Positions 56,101 to 63,909 of a DNA stretch of 64,000 bases are shown in pieces (within the stretch, counting starts at the first letter, position 1; every line of letters begins with the position of its first letter). Source of the stretch: Sphaerolaimus hirsutus (Eukaryota; Nematoda; Chromadorea; Monhysterida; Sphaerolaimidae); the NCBI GenBank assembly GCA_964036195.1, contig OZ038458.1, forward strand, positions 8,135,832-8,199,831. Reading direction: 5' to 3'. A program made the translations under genes and the position numbers. Under the pieces are notes generated by a model that was not told where the DNA came from, did not search any database, and was given only the letters and a program-made list of their open reading frames with translations.

Positions 56101-59100
56101 GCAAAATACCTAGTGCTTAGTACTAAATATTTCGGCCAAAAAAAACGGTTTCGATGGTTGGGTTTAAAAAAAAATAAAACGTTTTTTATTTTACAAAAAC
56201 CTTTGAAAAAAACCTTGGCCATCCCTATTTGCATCCATAAGTGATCGTTGGCGCGCTGCCAATGTTCACTGCGCACGCATATCCATATCAAACTGTTCAC
56301 TTATTCATAACCCTCCCATCACAGCTCCCAAACTCCGATCAACCTGCGTGTATTCATTTCGTCCACATTCACCGACATGCACTGGGAACGTCAAGTGCTA
56401 ACACATTGCATAGCGCCATTGATACAGCGCAGAGTTGCGAGTGCTGACACTTTTGGTGGTGGCGACATGAATGTGAATGTGTTTGTGCAGTTTGTTGATT
56501 TGAGGTGGGGCGTGCCGCAGGGATATAATGTGTGGGAGAGTAGGGCCGGGTTGGTGGCCATTTGATTTTTGACATTTTCTTCTTCTTAATTTTGTCAAAT
56601 TCTGAAATTCAACCCCCACTGTGTCATTTCGAAAAACATGTTTTTGGAAAATTTATTGCAGCACTCATTGCTATTATTCACCATTCTGACGTTTTTGCGC
56701 TGCACGTAAATTTCGTTTAGTTTTTTTTTGGCACACCGCTCAGCACCATGGGATGTATGACTTATTTATCTATTTTTGGACAAAACTTCAGACATGATTG
56801 GCAATTTGGGAAATAAGGTGTCAAAAAATCCCGAATCATGTATCCATAAATATTGTTACCGTATTTCCTCGAAATACCCCCCGGGGGGTGATTGTTTCAT
56901 AGTGGTCCCGAGAGGGGGGGGGTTATTATTTTGCCAGAAATTTTTTTAAATCCTAGTACAAAATCGTCGTTTGTGATGTTCACTGGGGTAGAAAAATGCA
57001 TCAATAACTGACATGGATAGACTCCTGTATAGGGTGGCAGAATTTACCGTACCGTACTGTACCGTACCGTACCGTACCGTACCGCATTTTTGGAAAAATT
57101 ACCGTACCGTACCGTTTACCGCATTTTTAGAAATTTACCGTACCGTACCGCGTACCGCATTTTCCAAAATTTACCGTACTGTACCGCGTACCGCACTCAT
57201 TTACCGCAGAAAATGCGGTAAATTTTACTCAGATTGACCTTAAAAATGCACCTTAAATTGACTTTAAAATGTGGTGTTCTGCAAATTTTTTTGCGCGCAA
57301 GCGCGCAAGTTTGACAACATTGTTTAGACTGATTTGAAGCTTTTCCATTTGCGTATGCAATATGGCTGTAACTCTTCATTTAAAATCAAGCCATGTGCTT
57401 CAAATCGCACTGTAGGTGTTTTACATCACCCTCAATGTTTTGAGCTTATTTGTTGTAGGTACATATGTTTGATGTAGGGTAGTATACAAAAGGTAATCAA
57501 AAGAAAAATGAATGTTTGAATGAAATGACAACATGAATTGAAATCTGTTGCTTTGAAATCTGTGGCAAATTGAAATCTTATGGCTACACAGCAGGGGTCT
57601 CCAATGGGGGGTTGAAGTGTGTCCCCAAATTGAATTCATGGCTTATTGCCATATGCACTTATATACTTTTTTTTACCATTTTCACCCACTTTTAGCAATT
57701 ATTCACCCACTTTTAGCAATTTTTCTCCATTTCTTCCTTCTGAACCTTGAAAAGGCCTATATATTGAACCACTGCATTGTGGTTAATGTAATTCTATGTT
57801 ATCGCACTGTTATTGTGTTCTAAAGTCCATTAACACATTGCATAATTCAATTTAGTGTCAATTCATGAAGCAAAAGTTGTCTGTAGTCCGGCATTGGTAC
57901 ATTTCTGACAAGCGAAAATTTACCGTACCGTACCGTACCGCGAACCGCACTTTTCAAATTTACCGTACCGTACCGTTTACTGCAAAATTGAAGATTGACC
58001 GTACCGTACCGTTTACCGCAAAAGAGAAAATTTACCGTACCGTACGGTTTACCGCAAGGCCGTACCGTCTGCCACCCTACTCCTGTAGACTAATAGTAGT
58101 ATGTAGATGGTAAATATAAACACTGTTCAAACGTGATTACGACATTGTTTTAACGTGTGTTCTGCACTACGCAGAACACAAACTGCAGTATTTGTCATGT
58201 ACGTTCTCTTTACACTCAATCTGGGGGGGGTATTTCGAGGGGGGGGGGTGATTGTTTCATAGTTGTCTCGAGAGGGGGGGGGGGGTCAAACGGGGGGGGG
58301 GCGGGTTTTTCGAAGAAATATTGTATTTGTATCTTTCTTTTGAATGGCGGTGCCCATGCTTCTTGTTTTAATGGAAAATTGACAAATTGACCAGTGTCAT
58401 TGACACGTTGCAAAAAAACAACCATTCATTCCATCCATTCAATGCCATTTCAGTGCCGTGGAACAGTGCCTCTTGGAAGCGAACAAAGCTGACATTTTAG
58501 TTGCATTTCTGGGTGATCGGCACGGCTTTCAGCCATCATATCATGATTTGGTGGAAATTACTGAAAAGAACCGGGACACGATCAAATTGCAAATGCAAAA
58601 ATATGCCAGTCTTTTTGCAACGCCGCTGTCCCCATCTGTTACTGAGTTGGAAATTGCAACATTTTTGGAGAAATTCAAGAATTATTCTGGGCAAAATTCC
58701 GATGTTGCTCCAGATATATGTGTGTTCATGAAAAAGTGAGCTCTTAAAATTTGATCGGCTATTATTTCAGATTTCAATATCTTGCATTTTCAGACTGTCT
58801 TGTTTGAAGTGCCCTAGTAGGGAGGAATTTAGGGAACGAAATTGTGTTGAAATGATGAGAAATTCCATTGAAAGGGATGTACCTGGAGAAAAAATCCATT
58901 CGTTTGTTTAGTTGCAGATGTTTTCTTCGTTTTTCATATATTTACATTACTTATTCGAAATGCTTACTTTTTCTTATCACATTTTTTTGTAAAACTCCAA
59001 ATGATCGCAGATACAACTTTGATGAAAGTGAACAAATGACGTTGACAAAATTTGCTGATAAAATTTATGACCAGGTGTAGGGTTCAAACGGGATTGACTT

Positions 59101-62100
59101 TTCGGGATCGGGATCGGGATCGGGATTCACTTTTTGAGATTTCGGGATCGGGATCGGGATCGGGATTGGGGTTTCGGGATCGGGATCGGGATCGGGATTG
59201 GTTTTTTGAGATTTCGGGATCGGGATCGGGATCGGGATTGGCCGGGATTGGGGTCACGGGATCGGGATCGGGATTGGGATAGGCATTTTTCCGGGATCGG
59301 GATTGGGTTCTAGGGATAGAGATTTTGGCCATTTTTCTGGCATTCACAGTTGTTCATAAAGGTCTCAAAACACTGTTGGATGCCAGAAAAGTGCATAAAA
59401 TTGACGCTGGGGGTTTGCATCCACTTTTTTGCATGCAAAAACCTCATTATTTCACTTTTTATAATTTCCACTAATTTTTCCGGGATCGGGATCCCGGACT
59501 TGGGAGTTTCTCGGGATCGGGATCGGGATTTGAAAATTCTCGGGATCGGGATCGGGATCGGGATTGGTCTTTTTGAGATTTCGGGATCGGGATCGGGATC
59601 GGGATTGGGGTTTCGGGATCGGGATCGGGATCGGGACTGGTAAATCCCGGAATTTCACGGGATCCGGGATCGGGATCGGGATCCCGTTTGAACCCTAACC
59701 AGGTGAAGCAAAGTGTACAGAGGAAGCTGGATGACATGAAGTCAAAGTCAAAATTGGTTATTGTCTTACTTGTATTTATTTATTTTCTTACTTGGTTAAA
59801 AATGATTAGGATAACGAGTATAGAAAATTGGGAAAATCTCAATTTCGGAAGGCCTAGTGCATAAGTACAAAAATTTGGCTGGTGTTTAAAAAAAAAAAAA
59901 CTTTTTCGATGCCTGTTTTAAAAAAACCCCATAAAAAGACAGTTTAAAAACACCGGCCATCCCTACCCACACTTGTCATATATCAGTCTCAAATACTGGT
60001 AACTAAATATATACTGATCAAACTGGAAGGAATTTTAGAAGGTTTCATGCAAACTGCAAAACATTATCCCAGTTACACCCCGGTAATTCCTTGTCAACTC
60101 GATTTGAAACGATGTGCGCCCGCGGTTGGATGAAACTGGGCCAAAATGAGAAGCACTGCGACACCGGGCGATTGAAGAGAATTTCTGTCTCGGTTGCAAA
60201 TTCCCTTGCAAAACGGAAAAGTGTTTTGATTTGTGGCAGCGCCGGGGTGGGCAAAAGCGTGGCACTGGTTGGTTATTTATTTATTTTTGTTTATTTAGGT
60301 TTACGGGGATCACACACGATTTCAACCACTAATTTCACGGAAACAAAAGCGGTCGATACGTTGTCAATAGGGCCCACTTGGGTTTACACTTTCTTATCAT
60401 TGCTGGATGACTGGATGACAGATTGGAGAAATTCACATCCGACTGTTATTGGCCGCGGAAACGAGAAATCAACCGAATAAAAGCCTGGTTTGAGGAAAAA
60501 ATCGTGTCTACCTACGTGCAAAATATACGAAGAACCACCAATTCCTACAAACTTTTTTGTGATTGCCTGTTGTCAAAACCAACAATTTTAAAAGTACCAT
60601 TTTCGCTCCAAAATATCTAGTGTGCGTAGCGACATCGTGCATCAATACGGTTTTTTTGCACACCTGGCGCCACTCTCAGACCCTGTAAATTGTAAAATGT
60701 CATGCAAAGTGTCAAAGTCACGAAAAATTTCCCACAACTAGTGATGGAAAACGCACCGTTAAAAATGGCACCGCACCGGCACCGGTGCCATTCCTCAGAA
60801 AGGGCACCTGGCACCTTGGGCACTGGCAAAAAAATGGCACCGCACCGCACCGGCATGGGTGCCAATCCGAAAAAATAGCACCGGCACCCTGGGACACCGG
60901 CCGCTTGCCGGTGCTAGCTCCGAAATGCACCGCACCGGGCTGAAAGTTCTGAAGGATTTATCTGGTACTTTTTTAGAGGCCGCACCTTCGGAAGTGCATT
61001 TTTCCATGAATTCTCTATCGATTTTGATGTTTGAGCATTCAAAATGATCAGAACGATGTGGGGATCAGTTTACGAAGCATTGCGAATGATAGCTCAAATA
61101 TTTAATCTGCTCCAATACACATACCGGTCTACTGTCTGGGGTGGAAATTGTACAGGAAATGTTATTATGTTTTGTCATATACTGACAACAAATTATGAAC
61201 AAAATGGCAAAACAAACATAATATTTATGATTAAAGAAAACACAATCATGTATCCCCTCTTCAGAAGTGTATGGCACATTTCAAAGTAAATTTGACGAGA
61301 CTTTTTTTCTAAAAATGACTACAACCAGTTGAATCTAGAATATTGATCATATAAATATGAATAAGCACATGCTGTTGACGAAATTTTACACCCTATTACG
61401 ACTTGGCCGGTGCCTTTCCCAGTGCCTTTTAATTTGGGACTGGAGCTAGCACCTTTGGCACCGTCTGAAAAATGGCACCGCATTGCACCGGCACCGGTGC
61501 TATTCTGGAAAAATGGCACCAGCACCGGCAGGGCACCCCCGAATGCCCCGGTGCCTTTCTATCACTACCCACAACATGTCAAAATTCCAGCAAGGTAAAA
61601 GAAAATATGTCATCTTGCAGGGCATTCTAAATACCGTATTTGCTTGAATAATCCCCCTGGGGGATTATTATTTCGTCAGACTTTTTTGAGGGGGGACTAT
61701 TCAAGGGGGGGGATTATTCGAGGGGGGGAATTATTGTTTCGTCAAAACTTTCAAGCATGTTTCTATCAACACATTTAATGAAATATGCTTTATTAACACA
61801 AGAACGTGCCATTTTTGTTAATATTGGGCACAAACAATTGATCAAATCTTTTGAAGGGGGGTATTATTCGAGGGGGGGAATTATTATCTCCTCACTCGTC
61901 TTACACGGGGGGATTATTCGAGGGGGGAATTATTCAAGGGGGGGAACTATTCAAGCAAATACGGTACATTACATTTGACACTTTGCATGTCATTTGGCGT
62001 TTTACAGGGTCTCTGGCCTCTGATTGGCGATGAGAATATGATTACATGTTATAGTGGTGGCAACTTCAATTTCCAGTTCACAAATTGACTGTTTGCTTTC

Positions 62101-63311
62101 AGGCGGCTGCAGTGCGGCAATTAATGAACCCGTCGGGTAAAAATTTGGTCATACCTCTGATCAAAGACAGCAGCCAAAATGTGACGCTAACTGAAATGTT
62201 TGATTATGTTAAGGACAGACTCCAAAGTGCTTTAACTTCAATTGGATGTGAAAATAAGTGTGTTTCTATTTATTTTTCATGTATTTCACTTTATTTCACT
62301 TTTCGTCTTGAGAGATTAATGTTTTAAAAAGATAATAAAAATAAATATAAGATTTTTTGATATTTTCTAGTCTCCCGCTTTTGCCAGAGAGGTTTAATTA
62401 TATTTTATCTGCGTTTTTCAGAGTGATATAATTTAGGCGTCTACTTCTAGAAGTCGACAAGTCCACAAAATGCGATTTTGAGTAAATCGCATTTTAAGTT
62501 TCCGATCCAATTCCAGGTTCATCCTGCGTTTCCAATTTGGCTCTCTCGTGCCTACCATTAAGTTCCAAATGATGACAATAAAGTATCAAATTTTTAGCCC
62601 CTTCTCTCAACATATACGTGAAAAATGGGGTGTCCATAAAATTCCATTTGGACAGAGCTAAACTGTTTTGGGGAGGGAAATGGACTTGTCGACTTCTTGC
62701 ACTAACAAACATTTTTGTTCCTGGCCTGGATGATTCTCCCTTATGGGCAATTTATGGACTTGTCATAAGTAGCTGTCCATGACGGACATATCACATTTCT
62801 TGCTATTTTTTCCCATAATAAAGGGTGAAGACGATGGACTTGTCGACTTCTTGCTCTAAACTAAGTGGACTTGTTGACTTCTCGCTGAATTTTTTTTGCA
62901 TTTTTAACAAAAAAATGTCAAATTTGGCACTATGCCATATGGGCATGTGAGGTCAAAAAATTTATGGAAAATTATGAAAAATGTGCGGGAGTAACCCCAG
63001 ATGGCGTTTCCGGGCATAACGCAAAATTTTCATATTTTGGACATGTCGACTTTTAGAAGTAGACGCCTCAATTATATTTTCTTTTTGGGAGATTTTCTGA
63101 GATAAAATTTCTCAAATTTGTGGTTCATTACTCATGCTCAATGTATAAATGTCATGATCATGGAATTCATTTTCAACTTTTCAGCGATCAATCATTTGCA
63201 TGGTGTGTGAAAGCGGCAAACATCCTCGGTGCGAATGTGGTGATCGCGTGCGATGATTGGACAGATGCGAAAGTCTATTCGTTGGCTTCAGAGTGTCACT
63301 CGCTCAAATTG
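41176..63311 (+). CDS. TEP1: TEP1-like protein (TROVE, DUF4062, NACHT), 22 exons, 3' end outside the window
   Basis: TEP1 is a large RNP protein of telomerase and vault particles. Exons: 41176-41484, 45759-46112, 46821-46961, 48215-48382, 48457-48553, 48622-48877, 49482-49639, 50008-50117, 50203-50290, 50786-51036, 51199-51363, 53749-53835, 54861-54988, 55080-55331, 56325-56549, 58454-58735, 58794-58901, 59011-59074, 59703-59756, 60073-60267, 62103-62257, 63185-63311. Each has GT/AG borders and the phases agree throughout, giving 1258 codons. Domain order: unrecognised N-terminus (1-221), TROVE (about 222-560) with a vWA-like tail to about 730, DUF4062 (about 855-1090), NACHT P-loop (about 1154-1161). 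This order is that of TEP1; the WD40 part would lie to the right. The start follows a CCGTTTCAG acceptor, so there is probably a 5' UTR intron or an earlier exon. Introns are packed with MITEs. Less certain borders: 51036, 56549, 58901, 60073. Confidence 0.85.
41678..42495. mobile_element. hAT-type MITE, TAGGGTTGGC subfamily with AAAAAATCTGATTT arms
   Basis: An exact 8-bp target duplication TCCATGAG lies at 41670-41677 and 42496-42503. The interior matches the TAGGGATGGC elements, while the arms are ATCTGATTTAAATTT/AAATCAATTT words. It lies in TEP1 intron 1. Confidence 0.85.
42566..43241. mobile_element. hAT-type MITE, TAGGGATGGC family with AAAACCGTTTT arms
   Basis: Termini are TAGGGATGGCCAAGG and TTTGGCCATCCCTA. 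The target duplication is not clean (CTAGGAAC against TGCAGGAAC). The interior is shared with 51372 and 55551. Confidence 0.75.
43270..44735. mobile_element. Degraded CAGGGGTC-type elements flanking a nested insertion
   Basis: The segment 43300-43500 (GATAGATAGCTGGGTGG, AAGTTGCC) reappears inverted at 43600-43700 and 44606-44720. The right part is split by the 899-bp element at 43707. Pairs of CATCCCGCATGT words lie between them. Confidence 0.5.
43707..44605. mobile_element. hAT-type MITE, TAGGGTGTCAA family with CCGTTTTCCG arms
   Basis: An exact 8-bp target duplication ATCGCCTA lies at 43699-43706 and 44606-44613. It is built mostly of ACCTTTCCGTTTTCCGGCAG words on both sides of a unique centre of about 200 bp. 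The Lys/Glu-rich ORF on the minus strand is only the translation of this array. Confidence 0.8.
44824..45632. mobile_element. hAT-type MITE, CAGAGTTG family, TACGC version
   Basis: An exact 8-bp target duplication GTATATGG lies at 44816-44823 and 45633-45640. Arms are TTACGCTTACGCTT words. A TTCTTCTAATAGAA-family element is nested at about 45251-45367. Confidence 0.85.
45251..45367. mobile_element. TA-type MITE nested in the CAGAGTTG element
   Basis: CCGTGTTTCTTCTAATAGAA to TTATAAGAAATACGG, with CCTCTAATAGAACGGCA words. The right flank is TA, the left flank GA. Confidence 0.55.
46355..46779. mobile_element. TA-flanked MITE, CCGTATTACCTCGAAATACC subfamily
   Basis: The termini CCGTATTACCTCGAAATACC and TTCGAGGTAATACGG lie between TA dinucleotides, with GGGGGTATTTCGAGG arms. 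It lies in TEP1 intron 2. Confidence 0.75.
46821..51363 (+). CDS. TEP1: TEP1 exons 3-11: TROVE domain and vWA-like part
   Basis: The TROVE module forms an alpha-helical ring that binds RNA in Ro60 and TEP1. Exons 5-6 give ALRKAIVEKFPDFDEYQLAK and then a basic Arg/Gly-rich loop, LKRLIRQVHIRSPVHLVMAI and, across the 48877/49482 junction, a KKYPSDA motif. Exon 7 holds PHTWETQLAQKGN and WQELI. Exon 8 holds KKLPYMAMIRNLRNIIKSGV, the most typical TROVE signature. Exon 9 has FPFRFFSAFEVL. Exon 10 is basic (repeated Lys/Pro/Ala), then NVPPMSGQVLLLCECG, where the vWA strand 1 is expected; the metal-binding DxSxS is not evident, so metal binding is doubtful. A hAT element lies directly behind the exon 11 donor. 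Confidence 0.85.
47022..47649. mobile_element. hAT-type MITE, TAGGGTTGG subfamily with AAAAAACGTTT arms
   Basis: Flanks GGTTTAAG (47014-47021) and GGTATAAG (47650-47657) agree at 7 of 8. The interior is shared with the TAGGGATGGC elements in TEP1 introns. Confidence 0.75.
47703..48086. mobile_element. hAT-type MITE, TAGGGTGGCAG family with ACCGT/ACGGT arms
   Basis: An exact 8-bp target duplication GATAAGTT lies at 47695-47702 and 48087-48094. Termini are TAGGGTGGCAG and CTGCCACCCTA. The left arm has GGTACGGTAAAT words. Confidence 0.85.
48971..49131. mobile_element. MITE of the GTTGACATCGACACC family, undivided copy
   Basis: GGCCCCGCACACGCTAGTTG at the left is complementary to CAACTAGCGTGTGTGGGCC at the right. 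The 160-bp unit is almost all inverted repeat. Relatives lie at 33561 and, weaker, at 49742-49945 and 52680-52720. Confidence 0.7.
49306..49388. repeat. Three tandem 28-bp units in a TEP1 intron
   Basis: CGTTATTTTGTGGGTCAATA recurs at 49306, 49334 and 49362. Confidence 0.85.
51372..52214. mobile_element. hAT-type MITE, TAGGGATGGC family, behind the exon 11 donor
   Basis: An exact 8-bp target duplication GTAATGAA lies at 51364-51371 and 52215-52222. The first copy begins at the GT of the donor. Inside, an inverted block of GCATTCCGCA/CCCATCCCGC words (about 51620-51790) is flanked by CGACTTATTA direct repeats, so a further element is nested there. Confidence 0.85.
52440..52516. mobile_element. 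Fragment of the TAGGGTGGCAG family
   Basis: ACGGTACGGTACGGC words end at TAAATTCTACCACCCTA. No left terminus or target duplication is found. Confidence 0.45.
52875..53640. mobile_element. hAT-type MITE, CAGAGTTG family, TACAC version
   Basis: An exact 8-bp target duplication GTATACAA lies at 52867-52874 and 53641-53648. It has the same layout as 44824-45632, but TTACACTTACACTT words replace TTACGCTTACGCTT words throughout. Confidence 0.85.
54062..54605. mobile_element. hAT-type MITE, TAGGGTTCAAAC family with GATCCC arms
   Basis: An exact 8-bp target duplication AGAGCGGG lies at 54054-54061 and 54606-54613. The arms alternate GATCCC runs with GAAATCTCAAAAA. The centre (GCATGCAAAAAAGTGGATGC, ACAACTGTGGATGCC) matches 59078-59697 in inverse orientation. 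Confidence 0.88.
54834..54860 (+). promoter_or_regulatory. Tandemly duplicated 3' splice site of TEP1 exon 13
   Basis: The stretch TACCTCCCAGCTCGATCACG occurs twice, 27 bases apart, giving acceptors before 54834 and 54861. Use of the first would add nine in-frame codons. Confidence 0.7.
55551..56227. mobile_element. hAT-type MITE, TAGGGATGGC family with AAAACCGTTTT arms
   Basis: Flanks GTTGCATC (55543-55550) and TTTGCATC (56228-56235) agree at 7 of 8. Interior as in 51372 and 42566. Confidence 0.8.
56325..59756 (+). CDS. TEP1: TEP1 exons 15-19: DUF4062 domain
   Basis: Exon 15 has VFISSTFTDMHWERQVL and VDLRWGVPQ, and exon 16 VEQCLLEANKADILVAFLGD, the core of DUF4062, which precedes NACHT in TEP1 and related STAND proteins. 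Exons 17 and 18 carry the helical remainder. Exons 18 and 19 were one exon: they are separated only by a 620-bp hAT element plus its target duplication. Exon 15's last bases (56544-56549) are chosen because GG|GTTGGT keeps phase 2; AATGT|GTGGGA would also fit. Confidence 0.8.
56859..58324. mobile_element. TA-flanked MITE, CCGTATTTCCTCGAAATACC family, split by a hAT element
   Basis: The left end is CCGTATTTCCTCGAAATACC after TA. The right end TTTTTCGAAGAAATATTG before TA is decayed. The G-run arm resumes at 58210 after the nested element at 57030-58079. Confidence 0.65.
57030..58079. mobile_element. hAT-type MITE, TAGGGTGGCAG family with ACCGT arms
   Basis: An exact 8-bp target duplication CTCCTGTA lies at 57022-57029 and 58080-58087. 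Arms are TTTACCGTACCGTACCGC words, the interior is AT-rich, and it contains the GCGCGCAAGCGCGC palindrome at 57293 and a CAGGGGTCTCC fragment at 57594. Confidence 0.85.
59078..59697. mobile_element. hAT-type MITE that forms a TEP1 intron
   Basis: A 620-bp element with termini TAGGGTTCAAACGGGATT and ATCCCGTTTGAACCCTA, and an exact 8-bp target duplication ACCAGGTG at 59070-59077 and 59698-59705. Donor CAG|GT lies in the first duplicate and acceptor CCAG| in the second. Removing 59075-59702 leaves the coding sequence without gain or loss. Confidence 0.88.
59815..59965. mobile_element. Right-end fragment of a TAGGGATGGC-family element
   Basis: Contains CCTAGTGCATAAGTAC, then AAAAAAACTTTTT arm words and the end ACCGGCCATCCCTA. 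The left part is missing. Confidence 0.55.
60073..63311 (+). CDS. TEP1: TEP1 exons 20-22: start of the NACHT NTPase domain
   Basis: Exon 20 ends in SVLICGSAGVGKSVAL, a Walker A P-loop. Exon 21 follows in frame with KNLVIPLIKDSSQNVTLTEM and the helix FDYVKDRLQSAL. Exon 22 has a hydrophobic strand with two Asp (VVIACDDW), which may be the Walker B or sensor strand (inference). The domain is cut by the window edge. Confidence 0.75.
60302..60630. other. Intronic sequence between TEP1 exons 20 and 21
   Basis: GGGATCACACACGATT at the left and ATCTAGTGTGCGTAGCG at the right resemble decayed ends of the GTTGACATCGACACC MITE group. ORFs here do not fit the phase-0 join of exons 20 and 21. Confidence 0.35.
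60739..61567. mobile_element. hAT-type MITE, TAGTGATG family with GGCACC arms
   Basis: An exact 8-bp target duplication CCCACAAC lies at 60731-60738 and 61568-61575. Same structure as 7073-8008. Confidence 0.88.
61634..61964. mobile_element. TA-flanked MITE, CCGTATTTGCTTGAATAA family
   Basis: The termini CCGTATTTGCTTGAATAATC and TATTCAAGCAAATACGG lie between TA dinucleotides, with GGGGGGATTATTCGAGG arms. Confidence 0.78.
62431..63072. mobile_element. TA-flanked MITE with GGACTTGTCGACTT arms, second copy
   Basis: ATTTAGGCGTCTACTTCTAG at the left and TAGAAGTAGACGCCTCAAT at the right, between TA dinucleotides. It is colinear with 3286-3934 and lies between TEP1 exons 21 and 22. Confidence 0.78.
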
Positions 63312-63348
63312 GTTTGTTCCGTGCGACACTTACATTCCTTTTGCTTAA

Positions 63349-63768
63349 GCAGCGTTTACACGCTTTCGTGTGCCGACAAAAAAGTTTGGTGGAAAAGTTC
63401 CATAATTCTGGAATCAAGTTTCATATATGCAAGAAAAAACGGTGAATTGTGCTCACTAGTTATGTGTACACACATGCCAATTTGCAGATAATTTGAGCAT
63501 GTCGTTCAAGAATTATAGGCAATTGAATATGAATTTTAGTTGTCGGTTCGGTTTTCGTTTTGAAACCGAACCGACAACTGAAATTCATCTTCAAATTTAA
63601 ATAAGTTTTGAACGACAGGCTCAAATTATATGCAAATTGGCATGTGTGTAAACTTAACTAGTGAGTATACTTCACTGGCTTTTCCTGCAGATACGGAACT
63701 TTATTCCGGAATTATGGAACTTTCTCGCTTAACTTTTTTGTCGGCACACGAAACCGTGTAAACGACCC
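63349..63768. mobile_element. Fold-back MITE flanked by TTAA
   Basis: A 420-bp imperfect palindrome. The left half from GCAGCGTTTACACGCTTTCG is mirrored by the right half ending AAACCGTGTAAACGACCC, meeting near GTCGGTTCGGTTT at about 63545-63580. TTAA lies at 63345-63348 and 63769-63772, as for piggyBac-type insertion. Confidence 0.7.
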
Positions 63769-63784
63769 TTAAGGCATACACGTC

Positions 63785-63862
63785 AGTTTACTACGCCTTT
63801 GCAGTAAACTGCTGTATGTGCCAAGTAAACTGCTGTATGTGCCAAGTAAACTGCTGTATAGG
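63785..63862. repeat. About three tandem 21-bp units
   Basis: AGTAAACTGCTGTATGTGCC is repeated two and a half to three times beside the fold-back element. Confidence 0.75.
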
Positions 63863-63909
63863 CCCATTGTGTTCCGCTTTGGAGAAAAGGGTCGATTTAT
63901 GAGTATGGT

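Noticed and set aside
54043-59737. ORFs rich in PDPDPD or RDRDRD
   Set aside because: They are translations of GATCCC arrays in hAT-type elements, open in several frames on both strands.
60268-60620. Possible extra TEP1 exon
   Set aside because: Exon 20 (P-loop) joins exon 21 in phase 0 with a sensible NACHT sequence, and inserting this stretch breaks the frame. It looks like a decayed repeat.
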